DNA from: Schlesneria sp. DSM 10557
Lineage (GTDB): Bacteria > Planctomycetota > Planctomycetia > Planctomycetales > Planctomycetaceae
Direction of reading: 5' to 3'
Assembly: GCF_041860085.1 (NCBI RefSeq)
Contig: NZ_CP124747.1
Span: 3,038,001-3,102,000, forward strand
Length of the DNA stretch: 64,000 bases
The first letter of the stretch is position 1. Each line of letters begins with the position of its first letter. Positions 44,826 through 53,994 of the stretch are shown piece by piece. The position numbers and the translations under genes are program-made. Below the pieces are notes generated by a model. That model made no database searches and was not told the origin of the DNA. It saw only the letters and a program-made list of their open reading frames with translations.

Positions 44826-45713
44826 ATGCGTTGGGCAGCACTTGTTTCACTGACGGCGATGCTTCTCGCTGTATCGGGATGTCGAGCCCTCGGCCCGTTC
44901 TCCCCGTTCCGGCCGTTGGAGCAGTTGCTGGTTTATCCTCAGTCAGTCGCCCCATTCTCTCCCTTCTACGAAGACGCCGGGGGTCAGCCGGTCTGGATCA
45001 ATTCGGGAACGAGCGATCGAATCGATGCCCGGTATTTCGCTCATCCCAATCCCCAAGCCGTTGTCCTGTACTGCCACGGAAATGTAGGGACCGTCGACAA
45101 GTGGGCCATCCTTGTCGGACGCCTGTCTAAATTGCACCGCGTCTCGATTCTCGTGTTCGACTACCGCGGATACGGCCGGAGTTCGGGAATCGCGCATGAA
45201 CGCGCGGTCTTCGAAGACGCGCAGGCGGCGCGGAACTGGCTGGCGAATGAGAATAGAATTCATCCCAGCGATGTCGTGCTCATGGGCCGGTCGTTGGGCG
45301 GAGCCGTTGCTGTCGATCTCGCGGCGAACGGAGGGGCGCGTGGCCTGATCCTTGAAAGCACGTTCTCGTCATTGCCCGACGTCGCTCGCCAGCATGTTCC
45401 GCTCCTTTTTCCCGACTGGAATATGACGCAGCGAATGAACTCGGTCGAAAAGATCAGAAACTACCATGGTCCTGTGTTCCAGAGTCATGGTGATACAGAT
45501 CGGCTGATCCCGCTGGCGCTGGGCAAGGAATTATACGCTGCCGCCCCCGGCCCCAAGCGATTTGTGATTGTCCCGGACGCGACTCATAATGACGATCACA
45601 TCCGTGACTGTGCCGTCGAACGGGAACAGTTTCTACGCAACCTCCCCCCGCCGATGTCGCAGACCGTAATGCTGCCACCGCGCGAATTCATCCTGACGTC
45701 CTACCACGAGTGA
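44826..45713 (+). CDS. Lipoprotein alpha/beta-hydrolase
   Basis: A 295-residue lipoprotein: signal peptide with lipobox LLAVSGC, then an alpha/beta-hydrolase fold with the oxyanion segment LYCHGNVG, a DYRGYGRSSG loop, the nucleophile elbow GRSLGGAVA, an acid in HGDTDRLIP and the catalytic His in PDATHND. This layout matches the serine-hydrolase family near the E. coli YfhR / dienelactone-hydrolase-like group. It is anchored in a membrane outside the cytoplasm; natural substrate unknown. No clear ribosome-binding site upstream of the ATG. An insertion sequence lies 190 bases downstream. Confidence 0.9.
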   Translation: MRWAALVSLTAMLLAVSGCRALGPFSPFRPLEQLLVYPQSVAPFSPFYEDAGGQPVWINSGTSDRIDARYFAHPNPQAVVLYCHGNVGTVDKWAILVGRLSKLHRVSILVFDYRGYGRSSGIAHERAVFEDAQAARNWLANENRIHPSDVVLMGRSLGGAVAVDLAANGGARGLILESTFSSLPDVARQHVPLLFPDWNMTQRMNSVEKIRNYHGPVFQSHGDTDRLIPLALGKELYAAAPGPKRFVIVPDATHNDDHIRDCAVEREQFLRNLPPPMSQTVMLPPREFILTSYHE

Positions 45714-45905
45714 ATCCGTGCACGCCAACTCTGCCGATGCAGCCGTTGAGGACTTTACGGGGACACGTATCTGGCTCGTTGGAAAATCTGGCGTCAGCCG
45801 ATGCGGGTCTCTGGCTGCTATCGAAGCCACTGGAGAAGAAGTGACCGCCCGGAAAACCGCAACCGATTGATCCGGCGATCGTTCCCCTCCTGATCGCTGC
45901 CCCTA

Positions 45906-45914
45906 CCGAAGTAG
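45906..45914. repeat. Target-site duplication, left copy
   Basis: CCGAAGTAG directly flanks the left end of the insertion sequence and is repeated exactly at 47686-47694. Confidence 0.9.
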
Positions 45915-45933
45915 GGGTGCATGTCAGCTTTTG
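45915..45933. repeat. IS left terminal inverted repeat
   Basis: GGGTGCATGTCAGCTTTTG; the complement of 47667-47685 except for one base. The transposase stop codon (45924-45926) lies inside it. Confidence 0.92.
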
Positions 45934-47252
45934 ATTTTTTTGTCTGCGACTCTCGGAGTTTTAGGCGGCCTGGTGAACGGCGATCCGGGTCGCGTATCAA
46001 GGTGTCGAGCGAGTCGTTCATCTTCGGAGAGTCCGGCGGCGCGGATTTGAAGAATCGCTTCAGCTCCTTCGGGATCATTCCACCACATCTCGGTTCCTTT
46101 GACGCGATAGTTCATTTCCTTAACGAGCGATTCCATCCAAGCTGTCGTCACCGGCAGGCCTTGTCGGCGGTACTCGTCATACTTCATCCGGGCATGATTG
46201 TTCTCAAGATAAGTGATCGTCCGCGCTAGAATCTTTCGTGGGTCTTGATCGGCGGCATCGGCTGGCGGTTGTCCGAATTTCTGTTGCCATGTTCGAAGTT
46301 CCTCCAGCACCTGATTCACTTCGCCCTGCCAGCAGCCACGCATCCAAACCAGATATTGGCTCCAAGCGTTCGCGGGGCTATCAGGAAAGACGGCTTTTGC
46401 CGCCAGGAAGACGTAACTGAGCGCATGGATAAAGTCGAGGATCGGCGTGAATTCGGAGAACCGTTCTTTCCAGAGAGACCAGTTCCAGGGGAGGCCATCT
46501 CCCAAAAAGGCTTTATCCTGCGAGTCGAAAAACAGGCGTCGCTTTGCCTCTCGCTGCATCTGTTTGCCAAACTCTTTGGCCTCGGCCATGCTGGCCAGAA
46601 CGGTGCGGACCAGACGCTTCGGACGCCAGTCAATGGGTTGTTTCGTCAGGGCCTCTTCGAGTGTCTTGTCGGTGGCGTCGGGACTCGCTGGGGGATCTTG
46701 GGGAACGGGCGCGGCCACCGGTAAGGCCTCGGTTTCCGCCAGTTTTGCGACGTGATGTGGATCACAGAAGCACTCAGGTGGTTCGGGTTGGGGATCCTCT
46801 TCAAACGTCTGGTGCTGAGCTCGAATCAGGCAAGCGACCTTCGTCTCTCGCCAGCCCTCCCCAACGGGATGCACGCCGGGTCCTCGGTCCGGATGACGAC
46901 AGCGAATCCGACCACCGTCGCACTCGATGATCGCCAATTCAGGAGGGCGGTCACTCTTCAATGCCAATGCATCATCCGTTTTCGGATCAGAATCTCGGCG
47001 TGCGGCCAACTCGCCACCGATGTCGTGAACAACCCGTTCCACCGTCTTGGTCGAGACAGCAACGTCCGCTTCCTTCAGGGCGATGACCCCTCGTTTGTAG
47101 GAACGTGCCTCCCCTGCAAGAACGGCGATTTTCCGCACGACGATCGGAGTCAACTCGCGTGCATGAAATCCCAATCGCTCACGTAAGGGGGAAAAAGTCC
47201 CGCCGACAGGCAGGACAAGAACCGACCAACTCTTGAAGTTCCACTCGTCCAT
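45924..47252 (-). CDS. Transposase, C-terminal catalytic frame
   Basis: A 442-codon frame; only the part from about 47190 downward is genuine transposase, since the first ~22 codons repeat the zinc-ribbon DNA in another frame. The catalytic core includes IIECDGGRIRC (first acidic residue), FTPILDFIHALSYVFLAAKAVF, and the C-terminal MNYRVKGTEMWWNDPEGAEAILQIRAA typical of this DDE transposase group. Its stop lies inside the left inverted repeat. Without frameshifting it would need its own start, and the ATG at 47252 has no clear ribosome-binding site. Confidence 0.85.
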   Translation of the reverse strand: MDEWNFKSWSVLVLPVGGTFSPLRERLGFHARELTPIVVRKIAVLAGEARSYKRGVIALKEADVAVSTKTVERVVHDIGGELAARRDSDPKTDDALALKSDRPPELAIIECDGGRIRCRHPDRGPGVHPVGEGWRETKVACLIRAQHQTFEEDPQPEPPECFCDPHHVAKLAETEALPVAAPVPQDPPASPDATDKTLEEALTKQPIDWRPKRLVRTVLASMAEAKEFGKQMQREAKRRLFFDSQDKAFLGDGLPWNWSLWKERFSEFTPILDFIHALSYVFLAAKAVFPDSPANAWSQYLVWMRGCWQGEVNQVLEELRTWQQKFGQPPADAADQDPRKILARTITYLENNHARMKYDEYRRQGLPVTTAWMESLVKEMNYRVKGTEMWWNDPEGAEAILQIRAAGLSEDERLARHLDTRPGSPFTRPPKTPRVADKKIKS

Positions 47253-47541
47253 CGCCGGAAAGCACTTTGCGGCGACGCGGCTTCAATGAACACCGCGTCC
47301 CGCAGGTGGGACACTTCCCCGCAGATGGCTGGGCGGCCACCAGTTCGTTGAGCATCCTCTCCTGGACCATACGGCTCAACATTTGCCCGACTTCATGGGC
47401 GGCATTTTCGATCACGGAGTAATGAGGAATTTCCGTCCTCGGAAGACGGCCCTCCGCTTGATCTAACGCCACTTTCAGTTCCGTGACCCGCTTAAAGGCC
47501 AATTCGAATTCCGTTCGCAACGCACTTTGATCGCCATCCAT
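47179..47541 (-). CDS. Transposase, N-terminal frame (zinc-ribbon part)
   Basis: A 120-residue frame with GGAGG upstream of the ATG. The N-terminal helices (VTELKVALDQAEGRL, VIENAAHEVGQMLSRMVQERML) are followed by a four-cysteine zinc ribbon (CPTCGTRC...CPACRRDFF). It ends at a TGA just after the T5C5 run at 47187-47196. The downstream frame continues the same protein (FFPLRERLGFHARELTP) if one base is skipped. Either the two frames are joined by +1 frameshifting or a single inserted base has broken the gene. Confidence 0.85.
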   Translation of the reverse strand: MDGDQSALRTEFELAFKRVTELKVALDQAEGRLPRTEIPHYSVIENAAHEVGQMLSRMVQERMLNELVAAQPSAGKCPTCGTRCSLKPRRRKVLSGDGRVELQELVGSCPACRRDFFPLT

Positions 47542-47666
47542 GGCAACGCCTCCAGGCTAAGTCCCATCAAGCCCCAATCCTCCAAACCCATCTCAGCTTA
47601 ACAAAAAACCACAAAATCTTGGAATTGACGTTCTCGGGCGATTTCGCGCACACGATAGAGGCATAA

Positions 47667-47685
47667 CAAAAGCTGGCATGCACCC
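47667..47685. repeat. IS right terminal inverted repeat
   Basis: CAAAAGCTGGCATGCACCC; complement of the left end apart from one base. Confidence 0.92.
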
Positions 47686-47694
47686 CCGAAGTAG
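47686..47694. repeat. Target-site duplication, right copy
   Basis: CCGAAGTAG, identical to 45906-45914. Removing the element and one copy restores a continuous intergenic sequence upstream of rodA. Confidence 0.9.
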
Positions 47695-47813
47695 CAACCG
47701 CGACAAACTGATCTTGCCGAAGTTCGTTTCAAATCGGATAACGACCTCCGTTTCAAACAGGGATGGACTTGTTCGAAGTCGCATCGAGCATCGGGAGACC
47801 AGGAGGAACTCGC

Positions 47814-48938
47814 GTGTCGACAGTGGAATTGCTCAGGCGTGTCCCCTGGCTGGTCGCCCTCTGCGCGGTAGCGCTGCTGATGATCGGGTTATCAGGGATC
47901 GCACGTGCCGATCAATTAAACGAAGGCCCGAATCTTTTTCCAAAGCAGGTGACGTGGGCTTTTGTGGCACTTCCCGCACTCGCCCTGGCACTGGCCGTCC
48001 CCTACCGAACCTGGAAACCTGTCGGGCACCTGCTCTTCGCCGCTTCCCTCCCTCTCCTGGTCATTGTGCTATTTATGGAAAAACGAGGGGGAGCCCGCTG
48101 CTGGATCCAGCTCGGTTTCTTCGACCTGCAGCCCTCGGAAATCGTCAAACTGACATTCATCCTGGCGATGGCTCAGTATCTGATGTACCGGGACAACTTT
48201 CTGCGCGTCAGCGGGTTGGTCGCTCCCTTCGCTCTGACACTCGTTCCTCTGGCACTCATCCTGCTCGAACCCGACCTGGGATCGGCTCTGCTCTTCGTGC
48301 CGGTCCTCTTCGGGATGCTGTTTGCTGCGGGAGCCCGCTGGCGGCATCTGGCCTGCGTTTGTCTGCTCGGGGTGGCTGTCTCACCGCTCTTCTGGGCAAA
48401 GATGAGCGCCGAACAGAAGTCGCGGATCACAGCACTGTTCACTCAGGTCGACGGCGGTCCCAACCCGGGTGGCGACCGCTGGCACCAGCACCAGTCAAAG
48501 GTTGTCTTATCACTGGGCGGCCTGCAGGGGAGCGAATTCGGTGGGGCCCGGATCGACGATCCGGATGCCTACCGCTTATTCGCCGCGCAAACAGACTTTG
48601 TCTTTTGCCTGATCGGAGAACGCTGGGGATTCATCGGAGCCGCAACCACGCTGTTGCTTTACCTGACCTTCTTTGCACTGGGACTGCGCGTCGCAGCGCG
48701 GACGCGCGAGCCCTTTGGTCGCCTGATCGCCGTCGGCATCGTCACCCTCTGGGCCACCCAGACAATCATCAACACAGGGATGACCGTCGGACTCTTGCCG
48801 GTGATCGGCATCACTCTACCCCTGATGAGCTACGGTGGCTCCAGTCTGCTGATGACGGCCATCAGCCTGGGGTTGTTACTGAACGTCGGAGCCCGGCCGG
48901 GTTACGAAGTTGCGGGAGAGCCGTTTCAGTTTGATTGA
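47814..48938 (+). CDS. rodA: Rod-shape-determining protein RodA (SEDS family)
   Basis: A peptidoglycan glycosyltransferase of the FtsW/RodA/SpoVE group, about 374 residues with ten or so membrane helices. Landmarks: GARCWIQLGFFDLQPSEIVKL, LEPDLGSALLFVPVL, AQTDFVFCLIGERWGFIGA and the final LPLMSYGGSSLL, all diagnostic for SEDS proteins. The GTG start at 47814 has an excellent AGGAGGA ribosome-binding site; the frame's earlier ATG (47763) has none. The insertion sequence ends 120 bases upstream, so it may have altered the promoter. Partner class B PBPs are not nearby. Confidence 0.94.
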   Translation: MSTVELLRRVPWLVALCAVALLMIGLSGIARADQLNEGPNLFPKQVTWAFVALPALALALAVPYRTWKPVGHLLFAASLPLLVIVLFMEKRGGARCWIQLGFFDLQPSEIVKLTFILAMAQYLMYRDNFLRVSGLVAPFALTLVPLALILLEPDLGSALLFVPVLFGMLFAAGARWRHLACVCLLGVAVSPLFWAKMSAEQKSRITALFTQVDGGPNPGGDRWHQHQSKVVLSLGGLQGSEFGGARIDDPDAYRLFAAQTDFVFCLIGERWGFIGAATTLLLYLTFFALGLRVAARTREPFGRLIAVGIVTLWATQTIINTGMTVGLLPVIGITLPLMSYGGSSLLMTAISLGLLLNVGARPGYEVAGEPFQFD

Positions 48939-49176
48939 CGCGCCCTTTTTCTGGGGTGCCGTTGCCCTGATACGCTCATCGACGTCACGCGTGTCGACGA
49001 GTTCTCTACGGAATGGGTTCGCTACGGCACGCTGCCATTCACTCAAGCCGCACATGTACATGCCCACACCATCAGCGACTACATCAGAAAAATCGGGTTG
49101 TTCGCATCGGACTTCTCCGATATCGTGACAAGTTACTCCCCGCCCAACTTGATCCCACCCACTGGAGACTCCTGCG

Positions 49177-50565
49177 TTGTTAACGCTTCTGGACGCGCAT
49201 CCGCGCTATGGTCGTCGAGAGATGTTAAGCATCGGAGCACGCGGGCTGGCGGGACTCGGTGCGGCGAACTGGTTGGCCAGTTCCGCCCTGGCCACTCCTA
49301 AATCGCTCCCGATCTCTGACAAGTCGGTCATTCTTCTGTTTCTGCATGGCGGGCCCAGCCAGTTCGAGACATTCGACCCCAAGATGACGGCACCAGTCGG
49401 AATTCAGAGTGTCACGGGGGAAATCCAGACGGCCCTTCCCGGTATCACGTTCGGCTCGTCATTTCCTCAACTGGCCCAGCGTGCTGACCGCCTCACCATT
49501 GTGCGATCATTCGCCACAGGCGACGGCAATCACGACATCAAACCGGTCGTGAGCAAAGAGACCTCAGGGGCAAACGTTGGTTCGATGTATGCCCGAGTTG
49601 CGGGTGCCAATCGTCCCGAGTCAGGCATGCCGACCAATGCCATGTTGTTTCCCCGTTCGGTGGATGCATCCACCGGCCCCGAAGTCACGGCCTTTGGGAA
49701 AATGGATTCTCCGGGGCCACTCGGTGCCGGCTTTGCTCCGTTCGTTCCCGGTGCGGGTGGTGACCTGCAACAGAATCTGGAACTGAAAGTCTCGATCGAC
49801 CGACTCGGTGATCGACGTACGTTGCTGACGGAACTCGATCGTCAGCGGTTTCAAAGGGACGAACATGGTGGCATCAGCACAACAGACCCGCTGCAGATGC
49901 AGGCCTTCAGCACGCTGCTCGGTGGCGTCGCAGGGGCTTTTGATTTGTCCAAAGAAGACCCCCGCACGATCGCTCGCTATGACACGGCGCCGCTGGTCAG
50001 ACCCGATCAGATTGACCGGAAGTGGAACAACTACAACCACTATGTCGATAACGCGAAGTCACTGGGCAAACTGCTGCTGCTGGCGCGGCGCCTGTGCGAA
50101 GCCGGTTGCGGATTCGTTACGGTCACGACCAGCTTTGTCTGGGACATGCACGCCGATGTGAATAACGCAACCATGGAAGAAGGGATGCGTTACATGGCCC
50201 CGCCGCTCGACCACGCCGTCGCGGCGTTCCTCGACGATGTCGAAGCACGAGGACTCAGTGAAAAGATCATGCTGGTCGCGACGGGTGAAATGGGACGCAC
50301 TCCCCGCATCAATCAGAATGGGGGACGAGATCACTGGGGCAACCTCTCACCCCTGCTCATGGCCGGGGGAGGACTCCGAGCCGGTCAGGTGATCGGGCAA
50401 TCCAATCGCGATGGAAGTGAACCGTCCTCCCAGCCGATCAGGATCAAAAACCTGGTGTCGACCATGCTGCAAACACTGATCGACCCCGCTGAACTCAGGC
50501 TGATGCCGGGAATTCCAAGGGAAGTCCTTGCTGCCACCAGCGAACCTCCAGTGGAAGAGGTCTAA
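49177..50565 (+). CDS. DUF1501 family protein with Tat signal
   Basis: A 462-residue exported protein with a Tat-type signal (RREMLSIGARGLAGLGAANWLASSALA) and the DUF1501 sulfatase-like fold: LFLHGGPSQFETFDPK, GSSFPQLAQRADRLTIVRSF, MLVATGEMGRTPRINQNGGRDHWGN. Planctomycete genomes hold many DUF1501 proteins, usually beside cytochrome-containing PSCyt1/PSD1 (DUF1549/DUF1553) proteins; here none is adjacent. The start is TTG at 49177 with GGAG 10 bases upstream. Enzymatic role undetermined; the alkaline-phosphatase-like fold suggests hydrolysis of a sulfate or phosphate ester. Confidence 0.93.
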   Translation: MLTLLDAHPRYGRREMLSIGARGLAGLGAANWLASSALATPKSLPISDKSVILLFLHGGPSQFETFDPKMTAPVGIQSVTGEIQTALPGITFGSSFPQLAQRADRLTIVRSFATGDGNHDIKPVVSKETSGANVGSMYARVAGANRPESGMPTNAMLFPRSVDASTGPEVTAFGKMDSPGPLGAGFAPFVPGAGGDLQQNLELKVSIDRLGDRRTLLTELDRQRFQRDEHGGISTTDPLQMQAFSTLLGGVAGAFDLSKEDPRTIARYDTAPLVRPDQIDRKWNNYNHYVDNAKSLGKLLLLARRLCEAGCGFVTVTTSFVWDMHADVNNATMEEGMRYMAPPLDHAVAAFLDDVEARGLSEKIMLVATGEMGRTPRINQNGGRDHWGNLSPLLMAGGGLRAGQVIGQSNRDGSEPSSQPIRIKNLVSTMLQTLIDPAELRLMPGIPREVLAATSEPPVEEV

Positions 50566-50622
50566 CCTGCGCTCACTTTCGCGTTTGCGACGACCGACGC
50601 CATTGCCGAGAACCCGTTCTGT

Positions 50623-52002
50623 CTACGCCAACAGAACGACGGTGGCCGTTGCAATCATCGGCCCGACTACCGAGACCATCGCAATATCACCGTACGACTG
50701 CTTATGAGTCGCACCGCAGATTAGCAGCAGCGTGATGACGGCTCCATTATGCGGCAACGTATCGAGTCCTCCGCACGAGAGCGATGCCACCCGATGAAGT
50801 ACTCCCGGATCCAGTCCCGCTGCCAACCCCCGTTCGTAAAATGTCTCCCCCAGCGCTTCCAGAGCGATACTCAGTCCTCCGGAAGCAGAACCGGTAATCC
50901 CCGCCAGGACGTTGACACTGATCGCTTCGGAAACCAGCGGCCTCGCAGGCGCGATCCCCACCATCCACTCTTTGATCAGCGTGAATCCCCCCAGCGCGGC
51001 GATGATCGATCCATAGCCGAACTCCGAACCGGCATTGAAGACGGGCATGAGCGAGCTTTGTGCTCCTGCTGACAGAATTTCCTTGAGTTCACGTCCTCGC
51101 TTCGAGTGGAGTGCCATGAGACACAGGATGGCTCCTGACATGGCCAGGATGGTGGACCAGATCCCCTGCACTTTCCCGAGTGTTGTCGCTCCGAACCGCT
51201 TCTCCGCCAGGTAGTCGGCCTTCCAGCCCGGAACGAGGTACTGAGAACAGACCAGGTTTAACACGAACAGACAAATCAGGGGCGCCAGTGCAATGAACAG
51301 AGGGGGCGGAGTGATCGAAGGCTCGGACGGCGCAGACTCCGTCACCACTGCCCCGTGGTCACTATACCCTTCTTTCTGCTCTTGAGCCTGCCTGGCTCGC
51401 CAGTTCAACCAGAACATCCCCAATCCAAACATGATCGCCGCCGCAAGGCAGCCCATGCCGGGAGCGGCAAACGAGGTGGTCTTGAAGAATGGCATCGGAA
51501 TCAGATTCTGGATCTGAACTGACCCCGGTAAAGCGGTCATCGTGAAAGTAAATGCCCCCAGGGCGATCGACGCCGGAATCAGTCGCTTCGGCAGATCCGC
51601 TTGCTGGAACAGGGCCACGGCGAGCGGAAATACGGTAAAGACCACCACAAACAGTGAGACCCCACCATACGTCAGAATGGTGCACGTCAGCACCAGTGCC
51701 AGAACGGCCCGTCGTGCCCCCACCCACCGCACGATCGCTTCCGCAATGGACGTGGCACTGCCCGTTGCCTCCATCAGCTTGCCGAAAATGGCACCAAGTA
51801 GAAACAGGGGGAAATAACGGACAATGAACAGGCCCACACTGTCCAGAAAGATCTGTGTATACGTCGCCAGCAAAGGGAGTTCCCCGTCGATAGCCACCGC
51901 CAGCAGAGCACACAGCGGAGCGATCACAATCACGCTGTGATTGCGATAGGCCAGAATCATCAACAGGCACAACGAAACGAGAATTCCAACGACACTCTGC
52001 AT
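50623..52002 (-). CDS. GntP-family permease
   Basis: A 459-residue inner-membrane transporter with about twelve to fourteen helices. Family segments: YFPLFLLGAIFGKLMEATGSATSIAEAI, TYGGVSLFVVVFTVFPLAVALFQQADLPKRLIPASIALGAFTFTMTALPGSVQIQNLIPM, and TGSASGGLSIALEALG...LSCGGLDTLPHNGAVITLL. GntP-type carriers move gluconate, other sugar acids or hydroxy acids with protons. No catabolic genes are adjacent, so the substrate cannot be inferred. The ATG has AAGGGAACGATGGG upstream. Confidence 0.9.
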   Translation of the reverse strand: MQSVVGILVSLCLLMILAYRNHSVIVIAPLCALLAVAIDGELPLLATYTQIFLDSVGLFIVRYFPLFLLGAIFGKLMEATGSATSIAEAIVRWVGARRAVLALVLTCTILTYGGVSLFVVVFTVFPLAVALFQQADLPKRLIPASIALGAFTFTMTALPGSVQIQNLIPMPFFKTTSFAAPGMGCLAAAIMFGLGMFWLNWRARQAQEQKEGYSDHGAVVTESAPSEPSITPPPLFIALAPLICLFVLNLVCSQYLVPGWKADYLAEKRFGATTLGKVQGIWSTILAMSGAILCLMALHSKRGRELKEILSAGAQSSLMPVFNAGSEFGYGSIIAALGGFTLIKEWMVGIAPARPLVSEAISVNVLAGITGSASGGLSIALEALGETFYERGLAAGLDPGVLHRVASLSCGGLDTLPHNGAVITLLLICGATHKQSYGDIAMVSVVGPMIATATVVLLA

Positions 52003-52452
52003 CCCATCGTTCCCTTTGACGCGAACACCCGGGTCAGGCGATGCTGGAAAAACACCGCTGACAAACTGCGAGGAAAGCCTTCCGCACAGCCACCATCCCG
52101 ATCAATAGATCACTCGAAAAGAGAAGCGTAGGAGTCTACGCCCGCTGAGTCGAATTGCAAATCGCTCAACCGGCCCGAATCAGGCCCTGTGCGCATCAAC
52201 TGGTCGCAATCACACCCGCCAGTCCGTTGTCCGGTCGAGCCGTCTGGAGTCCCTCTGCACTTGGGAAAAAGAGGGAGAGTACCCGAGATTACGGCAGCGT
52301 TCCGACGAACTCCCACCCCAAGACCTATCAACGCACCTCAATACCGCCTCTCTTTCAGAGGTCACTGCCGCACGGGCAGACCGGGTGGCATACAACGCCC
52401 GGACAGAAGGAGTCTCACCCTCATCGTTACGCGTGAGCAGACGCGATGTTTC
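52003..52452. other. Intergenic region, no gene seen
   Basis: About 450 bases between two minus-strand genes. Frames on both strands look random; no hairpin terminator was recognised. Confidence 0.4.
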
Positions 52453-53661
52453 CTACGTGAGCAATGTCAGCGGATTCACTCTTGTCCTGACCGGCAGATC
52501 GACGGGTCGACCGAGTCGGTGCGACTCGAATACGGAGACGATCATTTCAGTGATCTGGCGGGAGTCCTCCGCCGAACAGAGGGTCTCTTTATCGTGCTCG
52601 ATGCAGTCCAGCAGATCGTTGATCGCAGCGAGATGCCCCCCCTCGTACGATCCGTCTGTCCGCGTTTCCGGCTTTCCGATCCCCGCGGACGTGACCGGTT
52701 CCCACGACTTGCCCGAACGTCCAGGCGACCAGGATGGATCCCTGAGAATCTGTGCCTTTGCCAGATACCCGCTCTCCATCTCGATGATCCCCTTGGAACC
52801 GAAGACCTGAATCGCGAAGCGCGACGGATTGAGCCCCATTCCCTTGCGCGAGGCAAAGTGCCCGAAAGCGCCACCGGGAAAGGTGTACGTCGCCTGAATG
52901 TTGTCACCTGCCAGTGGCCCGATTCCTTCTGCCCCGGCAACGACGTCAGACTTCGTAACTTTGTGCCCCTCTTTTAACACAGTCGCCGAACACGAAGTGG
53001 CGTTCTCGCCCGCCAGCGAGCGCATCAGTCCCAGCATGTGAGACCCCAGAACCCATAAGTCCTCTCCCCCTCCACGCTGGTCCTCTTTTCCTCTCGCCCG
53101 CAGCTCCAGCACGTCGCCAATCTCGCCATTCTTGATGAGCGACTGAACCAGGCGAAGAACGGGGGAATACTGACTGACGTGAGCGATCCCCAGTTTGAGG
53201 TTTTTCTTCTTGAGTGCCTCGACCGCCGAATCGCACTCTGCGAGTGTCGGGCAGAATGGCTTTTCCATATAGACATGGCAGCCCGCTTCGGCCGCCGCAA
53301 CGAGCATGTCGTGATGCTGGTCAATCCACCGGGGGCAGATTGCCACGACATCCATCGGAACCTTCTCCAGCATCTCGTGGTAGTCGGCAAAGGTCTTCGC
53401 CGGATTCGTCCGCTTGCTCGCCTTCTCACGCCCCGCCGGATCCGCATCCGCTAAAGCCACGATTTCAACATGGGGCAACTTCGTGAACGCGACATCGACT
53501 CCATGCCCGTAGTCCCCCTTCCCGGTAGCTCCAATGATCCCCACGCGTACCCGCTTCCCCTGCGCCGCGCGAGCGGTGGAGCCTCTTCCGGAAGCCAGCA
53601 GCGAAGACGCGACGATGGCAGAAGTGTCTCGCAGGAAGGTACGGCGCGATTGCGATTGCAT
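52453..53661 (-). CDS. Secreted Gfo/Idh/MocA-family oxidoreductase (Tat signal)
   Basis: About 402 residues with a Tat signal (SRRTFLRDTSAIVASSLLASG) placed before the Rossmann domain (VRVGIIGATGKGDYGHG). The family E-K-P motif is intact (GCHVYMEKPFCP), and VAICPRWIDQHHDMLVAAAEAG is the preceding strand-helix. The predicted export with cofactor already bound is typical for planctomycete paralogues of this family. ATG at 53661 has GGAG upstream; the longer frame to 53817 is unlikely. Substrate unknown, probably a sugar derivative. Confidence 0.92.
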   Translation of the reverse strand: MQSQSRRTFLRDTSAIVASSLLASGRGSTARAAQGKRVRVGIIGATGKGDYGHGVDVAFTKLPHVEIVALADADPAGREKASKRTNPAKTFADYHEMLEKVPMDVVAICPRWIDQHHDMLVAAAEAGCHVYMEKPFCPTLAECDSAVEALKKKNLKLGIAHVSQYSPVLRLVQSLIKNGEIGDVLELRARGKEDQRGGGEDLWVLGSHMLGLMRSLAGENATSCSATVLKEGHKVTKSDVVAGAEGIGPLAGDNIQATYTFPGGAFGHFASRKGMGLNPSRFAIQVFGSKGIIEMESGYLAKAQILRDPSWSPGRSGKSWEPVTSAGIGKPETRTDGSYEGGHLAAINDLLDCIEHDKETLCSAEDSRQITEMIVSVFESHRLGRPVDLPVRTRVNPLTLLT

Positions 53662-53920
53662 GTGATGCACTCCATAGGCCTCGACGAGGGACAGTCTCCA
53701 ACGAACTGTCGACAGGCAATGAGCAACTGACGCTATCACGTTGACGACCGAAATCAAAATCTGCGCGGATTTCAAATCCCTCTCTCGGAGACGATCCGAC
53801 AAGCGACCGTGCTTCACTCGCGATCAGGCAGAAGTCTGCAGGGTGCCCATCAGAAAGTGAGAGGCCCGGCGCCAATCGTATTCACCCTCCGCAACGTCTT
53901 TGATTGCAACGGGAAACAGC

Positions 53921-53948
53921 AGAGGGCAGCCCGGTTGGACCGCCCTCT
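53921..53948 (-). terminator. Possible terminator of ettA
   Basis: AGAGGGC and GCCCTCT (7-bp arms) enclose a 14-base loop, about 50 bases after the ettA stop on the minus strand. The following T-tract is weak on that strand. Confidence 0.35.
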
Positions 53949-53994
53949 TTGATCTGGTGCGATTCGTGATGTGACTCTGATCGGAAGAGTCTGG

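Larger units (their letters stand above)
45915..47685 (-). mobile_element. Insertion sequence resembling the ISKra4 family, complete
   Basis: A 1771-bp element bounded by 19-bp terminal inverted repeats (45915-45933 and 47667-47685, one mismatch) and a 9-bp target duplication CCGAAGTAG (45906-45914 and 47686-47694). It encodes a transposase in two overlapping minus-strand frames. The transposase type (zinc ribbon followed by a long DDE-like catalytic part) and the 9-bp duplication both fit the ISKra4 family as I remember it. Its boundaries are intact, so insertion may be recent. Confidence 0.9.

Noticed and set aside
52189-52977. A 262-codon plus-strand frame overlapping the Tat-exported Gfo/Idh gene
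   Set aside because: Mostly antisense to the Gfo/Idh gene and Arg/Pro-rich; no domain.
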